Made by a program: the position numbers and the translations under genes. The notes beneath the pieces were generated by a model that was not told the DNA's origin, did no database searches, and worked only from the letters and a program-made list of their open reading frames with translations. Below are positions 6,957 to 12,047 of a DNA stretch of 12,047 nt, in pieces. The stretch spans positions 1 through 12,047 of the forward strand of contig SKTG01000342.1 of assembly GCA_007118045.1 (NCBI GenBank), in the 5' to 3' direction. Source of the DNA: Nitriliruptoraceae bacterium (GTDB taxonomy: Bacteria > Actinomycetota > Nitriliruptoria > Nitriliruptorales > Nitriliruptoraceae). Positions within the stretch are counted from its first letter, which is position 1; each line of letters begins with the position of its first letter.

Positions 6957-9116
6957 CTGTCCTCGATCCTCCCACGCGGCGTCCGGCGTCGTTCGATCGT
7001 CCTGTTCACCGCGTTCGGCCTGCTGGCGGCGCCGAGCGCGACCGCGTTCGCCGAGGTCGACCAACCCACCGGTGACGGCGCCGCCACTCGCGTCGAGTCC
7101 GGTCCCGGTACCGACGAGCACGACGCCGTGGACGCCGCGGTCCACGGATCCGATGCTCCGGACAGCGGCTCCGATGCTCCGGATCGGTCGGAGGCCGACG
7201 TCGAGGGTGCGGCCTTGCAGGCCGCCGGCGACGACGCCCTGACGATCCGGCCGGAGGTCCTCGACGTCGGTCGTCTCGCTCCCGACGTGGACATCCACGG
7301 TGGCGGCTGGGGCCACGGGGTCGGGATGAGCCAGTGGGGCGCCTACGCGATGGCGCGGGAGGGCCACACGGCCGCGGAGATCCTGGACCACTACTACCCC
7401 GGGACGACGCTGACGGACGTGGCCGAGCTGCGGTCTTCGCGTGTCCGCGTGAGCATGGGGCAGGGGCGCGGGTCGTCGAGGGTCACGGTCCCCTCGGATC
7501 AGCCGGCGCTGCGCTGGTACGCGTGCACGCCCACCACGGGTGGGCAGCCGGGTGAGGTGGACGGCTGCGGCGGCTTCGTCGAGCAGGAGCCGGGCTCGAC
7601 CGTGCGGGTGGTCCCCCGCGAGGGTGGCGGTCTGTCGATCGAGCGCCTCGCAGGCCAGAACGGGGCGGCCGGCAACGACGGTCACGCTCGCCACGGCTCG
7701 GGCGCCGGAGCTGACGACTGGCTTCCGTGGGCCAGCACGGCTCGGGGTCTGGCGCGAGCCGACCATGGCGAGGCCATGATCCTGGCGGACAGCGAGGCGG
7801 CGAGCCCCCGCCACTACCGGTTCGGGCACCGCGACGTCCTCGCCCACCAGGGAGGGCTCACCGTCGTGCAGGACGTCGACTCGGTCGAGCACTACCTGCG
7901 TGGCCTGGCCGAGGTACCGAACGCCTGGGGAGCCGACGGGCCCGGAGCGCTGGAGGCACAGGTGATCGCCGGGCGCACCTACGCCCTCGGCCAGCTCCGG
8001 TCCGCCCCGGCGCCAGGATGCTCCTGCGACCTGTTGGCGACCGCCCTCAACCAGGTCTTCACCGGCGAGGAGAACATGCTGGGCGGCGGTGGTCACTACT
8101 GGCAGGACGCCATCAGTGCCACCGAAGGTCAGGTTCTCACCTACCAGGGCGAACTGGCCCAGGCCTTCTATTCCTCCTCGCACGGCCTCGGGCGCTCGGA
8201 AGCGGTCGAGGACTCCTGGGCCTACGGCACGACCCCGGTGCCCTACCTGCGCAGCGTCGAGGACCCCTGGTCGGCGGCGCTGCCAGGCAACAGCCGCGCG
8301 AACTGGACGGCGACGGCCGACAACGCCGCGCTGGCGGCGTTCCTCTCCACTGGGCGCGACGACCCGCTGGCGGTTGTGGAGCGCGTCACGGTGCGTTCGC
8401 GCACCGAGGGTGGGACCCCTCGCAGCCTCGAGGTGACGGGACGGACCCAGGGCGGGGCGTCGGACCGCTTCGTCTTCGAGCGCCGCCCGGGCGACGCCAA
8501 GCCGATCGCGGGCGCGTCCTTGCGGCGTCACCTCGGCCTGGTCGCTGGTGGCACCTCGGGGCGGCTCAACAGCTCGCAGATCTCCGGCTTCGGCTTCGCG
8601 CCGTTCACCGACGACGACGGGCACACCCACGAGTACGCCATCACGTGGGCCCACGAGGCCGGCGTCGTGCGCGGCGTCGGCGACGACCGCTTCGCGCCGA
8701 ACCGCCCCGTGACCCGTGGGCAGCTCGCGACCTACCTCGTGAACACCTTCGAGATCGAGACCTCGGACGCGCACGGCGAGGTGTTCCCGGACGTGCCGGA
8801 GGACCAAACGCACGCCACCAACGTCGAGGCGCTGGCCGCGACCGGTATCGCCGATGGGTACGGGGACGGCACCTTCGGCCCGGAGCGGCCGGTCACCAGA
8901 GCGCAGATGGCGACGTTCCTGGCGGAGGCGCTCGCGCTGAGCCACGACGAAGCCCCGGAGTTCGTCGATGTCGGTGATGGGACTCACAGCGCTTCGATCG
9001 CGGCGATCGCGGCGACCGGCATCACCACCGGTTGCGGCGATGACCGGTTCTGCCCGCAGGATCCGGTCCAGCGTGGTCAACTGACGTCCTTCCTGATGCG
9101 GGCGGTGCTGGACTGA
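6957..9116 (+). CDS. Secreted SpoIID/LytB-family protein with three SLH repeats, apparent CTG start
   Basis: SpoIID proteins are lytic transglycosylases on peptidoglycan; LytB of Bacillus stimulates the amidase LytC. From CTG 6957 the product has 719 residues: signal peptide (RRR at 10-12, hydrophobic 14-25, likely cleavage after AFA at 32), GWGHGVGMSQWGAY (117-130), HYYPGTTL (145-152), EHYLRGLAEVPNAWG (311-325, Glu319 at the catalytic Glu position of the family's SEMP motif), AGRTYAL (338-344), GCSCDLL (354-360) and YSSSHGLG (405-412). Three SLH repeats fill about 548-719; only the last has a Cys-x5-Cys pair. No ATG, GTG or TTG exists in frame between TGA 6807-6809 and GTG 7128, and a start at 7128 would lose the signal peptide. 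CTG 6957 sits 6 nt after CGGAGG (6945-6950), so it is preferred. A sequencing error is the alternative. Confidence 0.87.
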   Translation: MSSILPRGVRRRSIVLFTAFGLLAAPSATAFAEVDQPTGDGAATRVESGPGTDEHDAVDAAVHGSDAPDSGSDAPDRSEADVEGAALQAAGDDALTIRPEVLDVGRLAPDVDIHGGGWGHGVGMSQWGAYAMAREGHTAAEILDHYYPGTTLTDVAELRSSRVRVSMGQGRGSSRVTVPSDQPALRWYACTPTTGGQPGEVDGCGGFVEQEPGSTVRVVPREGGGLSIERLAGQNGAAGNDGHARHGSGAGADDWLPWASTARGLARADHGEAMILADSEAASPRHYRFGHRDVLAHQGGLTVVQDVDSVEHYLRGLAEVPNAWGADGPGALEAQVIAGRTYALGQLRSAPAPGCSCDLLATALNQVFTGEENMLGGGGHYWQDAISATEGQVLTYQGELAQAFYSSSHGLGRSEAVEDSWAYGTTPVPYLRSVEDPWSAALPGNSRANWTATADNAALAAFLSTGRDDPLAVVERVTVRSRTEGGTPRSLEVTGRTQGGASDRFVFERRPGDAKPIAGASLRRHLGLVAGGTSGRLNSSQISGFGFAPFTDDDGHTHEYAITWAHEAGVVRGVGDDRFAPNRPVTRGQLATYLVNTFEIETSDAHGEVFPDVPEDQTHATNVEALAATGIADGYGDGTFGPERPVTRAQMATFLAEALALSHDEAPEFVDVGDGTHSASIAAIAATGITTGCGDDRFCPQDPVQRGQLTSFLMRAVLD

Positions 9117-9196
9117 GGACGACGGGGGCGATACGGCGGGGGAGTGGTGGGCCGGGACCTGTTCCGGCGTGTCGCCCGGCCTGGATAGCGGCGACG

Positions 9197-11596
9197 TTGC
9201 TCATCGCGACGATGCTGGTACCGCCGGGAGACGCTCACGCCGAGCCCGGCGACGGGTCCGTGCCCGGTGACGGGTCCTCGACGAACGGGATCGCCCGAGC
9301 CGGTGCCACGTCCGTCGACTACGGCGAGGTCCACGCGAGTACGAGGTCCGAGCTCACCTCCGACGATGGAGCGGCCCGGGCGGGCACGGCCGGGGTCACG
9401 TCCGACGACGGAGCGGCCCGGGCGGGTACGGCCGGGAACACGTCCGACGATGGAGCGGCCCGGGGGGGTACGACGGCCGAGGCCACGTCCGTCGACGGCA
9501 CATCGCGGGCGAGGACCACGGCCGAGACGATCGATCGTGTCCTGATCGCGTGGGACACGGCCGCCTCGGTGCGAGAGCGAGATGACCTGCTCGCCGACCT
9601 CGTCGACGCGGGGTTGGCACGCTCGCCCGAACGCTCGCGGGTGACGGCGACCGTGGAGTCGATCGAGGTCGAGCCGTCGCGTCTCACCGCCGCGACGGCG
9701 TGGCTCGACTCCTCGGACCTGACCGCGATCGTGCAGCCAGACCACCCGATCCACCTCGAGGCGGCGCCTGAGCGCGACGCGCTGGAGGTCGGCTCCGCTT
9801 CGGCCCCATCGACCGATCCGCACGCGTCGGACACCAGCACGACGGACGGGCCGGACGTCGCGACCATCGCCGGCAGGCTCGGCGAACAGACCGGCGCGGG
9901 TGCATCGGATGGCGTGTCCGCCGCGGATGGCGTGTCCGCCGCGGATGGCGTGTCCGCCGCGGATGGCGTGTCCGCCGCGGAGGGGGTGGACGACGTGACT
10001 GGGGCGGGTGACGGAGGTGACGTCCGCCGTGTGGCCGAGCCCACGGGTGAGGCCACACCGGATCGCCCCGACGACCCCCTCTTCGTGCAGCAGTGGGGCC
10101 TGGCGAACGAGGGGCAAGCCATCAGCCGTCCCGACGGTTCGAGCGTCGACACCGTCGCCGGGATCGACATGCGCGTGCTCGACGCGTGGGCGATGACTCG
10201 GGGGGCGCCGGAGGTCACCGTCGCGGTCATCGACACCATGCTCGAGGAGACCCACCCCGATCTGGATGGCGCGGTGGTCGAGCAGCTGCCCATCCACCCC
10301 CGGGCGGAGGAGGGCGAGCGCCTGCACGGCACGTCGGTCGCCAGCGTGATCGCCGCTCGTGCGGACGACGGCTTCGGGATGGCCGGTGTCGCGCCGGAGG
10401 TCTCGGTGCTGGGGCTCGGTGCGTTCTACTCCGACGGCTCCGGGCCTGGTAGCTCGGAGATCAGCTACGTGCTCCAGGCGTTCGAAGCGGCGGCAACCGC
10501 CGGTGCCGACGTCATCAACGCCTCCTGGACGACGCGGCGCGACGATCCGCTGCTGCTCGAGGCGGTGGCGCTGGCCGACGTGCCGGTCGTCGTCGCGAGC
10601 GGCAACAACGGTCAGCTGCTGATCGAGGGCGCCTCGGTGTTCCCGGCTGCCTACGACCTGCCGAACCTCGTGACGGTCACAGCCGTCGACGCTGCCGGTG
10701 GCGTACCCGGCTTCGCCAACGTCGGCGCTGCGGTGGTGGACGTCGCGGCACCGGGCAAGTCGATCCTGGGTGCCGTTCCGGACGGGCGGCAGCACGCGTT
10801 CGCTGACGGCACCTCGATGGCGGCCCCGATGGTCGCGGGTGCCCTGGCGCTGGCGATCGCCGCGCAGCCGGACGCCAGCACGAGGGAGCTCGTCGACGCC
10901 GTCGCCTGGACCAGCCGAGCACAGGAGTCGTTGGCCAGCTTGACGCGCAGCAGCGGCCTGGCGGACGCCTCCGCGCTGCTGCGGGGGTTGCATCGACCGC
11001 TGTGTCCGCGGTCGGGTTCCGTGCCCGCGGGTTTCCCGGACGTCCTGCCGACCAACACGCACGCGCAAGGCATCGACTGCATCACGGCGGCCGGGTTGGC
11101 CCGCGGGAGAGGGGACGGGACCTACGCCCCCCAGGACACGGTCACGCGGGCACAGATGGCCACCTTCGTCGACGCGTTGCTGCGCAGGGCAGGTGAGCCC
11201 GAACCGGAGGTGACCGGTGGCATGTTCAGTGACGTCGCCCCCGACAACGTGCATGCTCCGGCGATCGAGCGCTTGGCTGCCAGGGGCATCGTCCGGGGTC
11301 ACGGCGATGGCCGATTCCGACCCGATGCGCAGGTCAGCCGCGGCCAGATCGCCACGTTCCTGACCGGGGCCTACGTGGAGCTGACCGACGACGACCCCGC
11401 GCCGACCCGTCGCTGGTTCGCGGACACGGACGACAGCGCCCACGTCGACACGATCGACCGAGCCCGGGACCTCGGCATCGTCGGGGGGATCGACCGGTTC
11501 AGCTTCGATCCGCAGTGGCCGACCCGCCGCGGCCAGATGGCCAGCCTGCTCGCGAACACCATGGACGCGCTCGGCCGGGCCGGCGTCGACCTCTGA
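9197..11596 (+). CDS. Secreted subtilisin-family (S8) serine protease with three SLH repeats
   Basis: Surface protease. From TTG 9197, 799 residues: Thr/Ala/Gly-rich repeats (54-96), a prodomain-like region (about 110-190, resembling inhibitor I9), a linker with ADGVSA repeats (237-260), then the catalytic domain from DPLFVQQWGL (293-302). Catalytic Asp346 (VAVIDTM), His377 (RLHGTSVAS), oxyanion Asn470 (ASGNNG) and Ser540 (GTSMAAP) are all present, so it should be active. SLH repeats begin near FPDV (613), FSDV (677) and FADT (741) and lack the paired-Cys loops; two cysteines (603, 628) lie before and within the first. TTG is the first canonical in-frame start but gives a short, uncharged signal peptide. 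The frame is open upstream to CTG 9113, which overlaps the previous stop as CTGA. A GTG at 9147 in another frame encodes an Arg-rich signal-like start ending at TAG 9186-9188. The true start is unsettled. Confidence 0.88.
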   Translation: MLIATMLVPPGDAHAEPGDGSVPGDGSSTNGIARAGATSVDYGEVHASTRSELTSDDGAARAGTAGVTSDDGAARAGTAGNTSDDGAARGGTTAEATSVDGTSRARTTAETIDRVLIAWDTAASVRERDDLLADLVDAGLARSPERSRVTATVESIEVEPSRLTAATAWLDSSDLTAIVQPDHPIHLEAAPERDALEVGSASAPSTDPHASDTSTTDGPDVATIAGRLGEQTGAGASDGVSAADGVSAADGVSAADGVSAAEGVDDVTGAGDGGDVRRVAEPTGEATPDRPDDPLFVQQWGLANEGQAISRPDGSSVDTVAGIDMRVLDAWAMTRGAPEVTVAVIDTMLEETHPDLDGAVVEQLPIHPRAEEGERLHGTSVASVIAARADDGFGMAGVAPEVSVLGLGAFYSDGSGPGSSEISYVLQAFEAAATAGADVINASWTTRRDDPLLLEAVALADVPVVVASGNNGQLLIEGASVFPAAYDLPNLVTVTAVDAAGGVPGFANVGAAVVDVAAPGKSILGAVPDGRQHAFADGTSMAAPMVAGALALAIAAQPDASTRELVDAVAWTSRAQESLASLTRSSGLADASALLRGLHRPLCPRSGSVPAGFPDVLPTNTHAQGIDCITAAGLARGRGDGTYAPQDTVTRAQMATFVDALLRRAGEPEPEVTGGMFSDVAPDNVHAPAIERLAARGIVRGHGDGRFRPDAQVSRGQIATFLTGAYVELTDDDPAPTRRWFADTDDSAHVDTIDRARDLGIVGGIDRFSFDPQWPTRRGQMASLLANTMDALGRAGVDL
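9356..9484 (+). repeat. 42-bp in-frame tandem repeat in the protease gene, three copies
   Basis: Copies at 9356-9397, 9398-9439 and 9440-9484 (the last 45 bp), each encoding TSDDGAAR[AG]GT plus 3-4 variable residues. Degenerate relatives flank them (ATSVDYGE before, ATSVDGTSRA after). They form the low-complexity segment between the signal peptide and the prodomain. Confidence 0.85.
9905..9976 (+). repeat. 18-bp in-frame tandem repeat in the protease gene, four copies
   Basis: Units at 9905-9922, 9923-9940, 9941-9958 and 9959-9976. Units 2-4 are identical (GCGGATGGCGTGTCCGCC) and unit 1 differs by one base. They encode (S/A)DGVSA in the linker between prodomain and catalytic domain. A degenerate fifth unit (AEGVDD) follows. 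Near-perfect identity suggests recent expansion. Confidence 0.95.
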
Positions 11597-11598
11597 GC

Positions 11599-11622
11599 TC
11601 CCTCCACCCACCGGTGGCGGGA
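11599..11622 (+). terminator. Stem-loop just after the protease gene
   Basis: TCCCTCCACC (11599-11608) pairs with GGTGGCGGGA (11613-11622): nine pairs with one T/C mismatch around a CACC loop. It begins two bases after the TGA. There is no T tract. Likely ends the SpoIID-family/protease transcript. Confidence 0.45.
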
Positions 11623-11746
11623 CGCGTTAGATGTGGGTGACACCGTGGTTCCGGACAGGGACGGCACCTCGTGTTCGTGAAGTCGCGCCCTCCCACGGCG
11701 GCTCGCGCTCGACTCAGTGGCGAGGCACTCATGGAGCATCGCTCAC

Positions 11747-11885
11747 GTTCGTCGGCGGACGGATCAGGATGGTGTTCGGTCACGGCGGTGCGCGGTCGAG
11801 GTCACCGGGGCGACCGAGGTCGTCGGCCGGTGGGTGGATCAGGGTGCTGCTCGGTCACGGTGGGGCCCGGTCGGTATCGCCGGGC
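11747..11885 (-). repeat. Degenerate 75-bp tandem duplication of an HNH gene end
   Basis: The plus-strand block from GGATCAGG at 11761 recurs at 11836, with about four fifths of the next 50 bases identical. The offset is exactly 75 bp. On the minus strand both copies encode a D-x-D-R-A-P-P-stop ending with TGA at 11857-11855 and 11782-11780, in the same frame, so the distal copy reads as a former or duplicated C-terminus beyond the present stop. Confidence 0.6.
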
Positions 11886-12047
11886 AGGTCGGGCCGGTCG
11901 GGTTGTGTGGTGCGGTCGGTGCGGTCGGTGCGGTCGGTGCGGTGGAAGGTGACGTTGGTGCCCTCGACGGTGAGTTTCCAGGGGCCGTTGTCGAACCGTC
12001 GGTGGTGCCGGAGGCACAGCAGCGCCGCATCGGACAGCTTGAGCTTG
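11855..12047 (-). CDS. C-terminal fragment of an HNH endonuclease domain protein (DUF222/13E12-type), cut by the window edge
   Basis: Only the last 63 codons are in the window. The peptide starts KLKLSDAALLCLRHHRRFDN and continues GPWKLTVEG. This matches the end of the HNH nuclease domain in the large actinobacterial DUF222-HNH family, where LxCRHHH-x-x-H-x(3)-W closes the metal/DNA-binding fold. It is followed by a tail with TDR repeated three times, encoded by 9-bp repeats at 11911-11937, and an Asp/Pro/Arg-rich end. These genes are numerous in actinobacterial genomes and often linked to mobile DNA; the role is unclear. It is convergent with the protease gene. The frame was read directly from the sequence; family assignment rests on this short piece. 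Confidence 0.68.
   Translation of the reverse strand, partial: KLKLSDAALLCLRHHRRFDNGPWKLTVEGTNVTFHRTDRTDRTDRTTQPDRPDLPGDTDRAPP

Noticed and set aside
6912..11611. Very long minus-strand open frames (722 and 844 codons) opposite the SpoIID-family and protease genes
   Set aside because: Products are Arg/Gly/Val-rich with no recognisable domain, while the plus strand codes for complete, motif-bearing proteins. This is the usual antisense openness of GC-rich codon use.
11671..11952. 93-codon plus-strand frame near the right edge
   Set aside because: Composition is low-complexity (CGRCGR repeats), it overlaps the HNH gene end on the other strand, and no domain is visible.

Overview
This is a high-GC window (by eye about 70% G+C) with GTG, TTG and apparently CTG start codons and a DUF222/HNH-type gene end. 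That points to an actinobacterium. Several secreted proteins ending in S-layer homology (SLH) repeats, next to a glycine betaine transporter gene, would fit the Nitriliruptoria or a related deep-branching actinobacterial lineage. The lineage is inference; no rRNA or marker gene is present.

Layout, left to right: (1) a ProV-type ABC ATPase with CBS domains (+), whose stop codon lies in the first unit of a 14-bp tandem array (1283-1562); (2) a secreted GH73-type glucosaminidase with three SLH repeats (+); (3) a 729-bp gap between convergent genes holding about four degenerate ~52-bp repeats; (4) a secreted CAP/SCP-domain protein with three SLH repeats (-); (5) a divergent intergenic region with repeated TGACCG elements, a possible small upstream ORF and two mutually exclusive RNA hairpins, the second covering the ribosome binding site of the next gene; (6) a secreted PGRP/Amidase_2-type N-acetylmuramoyl-L-alanine amidase with three SLH repeats (+); (7) a strong inverted repeat, then a SpoIID/LytB-family protein with three SLH repeats (+), which appears to start at CTG; (8) a secreted subtilisin-family (S8) protease with three SLH repeats (+), closely following and possibly translationally coupled; (9) a 9-bp stem-loop after it; (10) the 3' end of an HNH endonuclease gene on the minus strand, followed by a degenerate 75-bp duplication of its own end.

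The main theme is five consecutive surface proteins, each with a different enzyme or domain at the N-terminus and an SLH triplet at the C-terminus. The set (glucosaminidase, amidase, SpoIID/LytB-like protein, subtilase) resembles in function the Bacillus subtilis LytD / LytC / LytB / WprA group of cell-wall autolysins, modifier and wall protease, with SLH repeats as the wall anchor. A joint role in cell-wall turnover is inference. Many SLH repeats carry a C-x(5,6)-C pair in the loop before the helix that holds the TRAE-like motif. The number of such pairs falls from three per protein (GH73, CAP) to none (protease).
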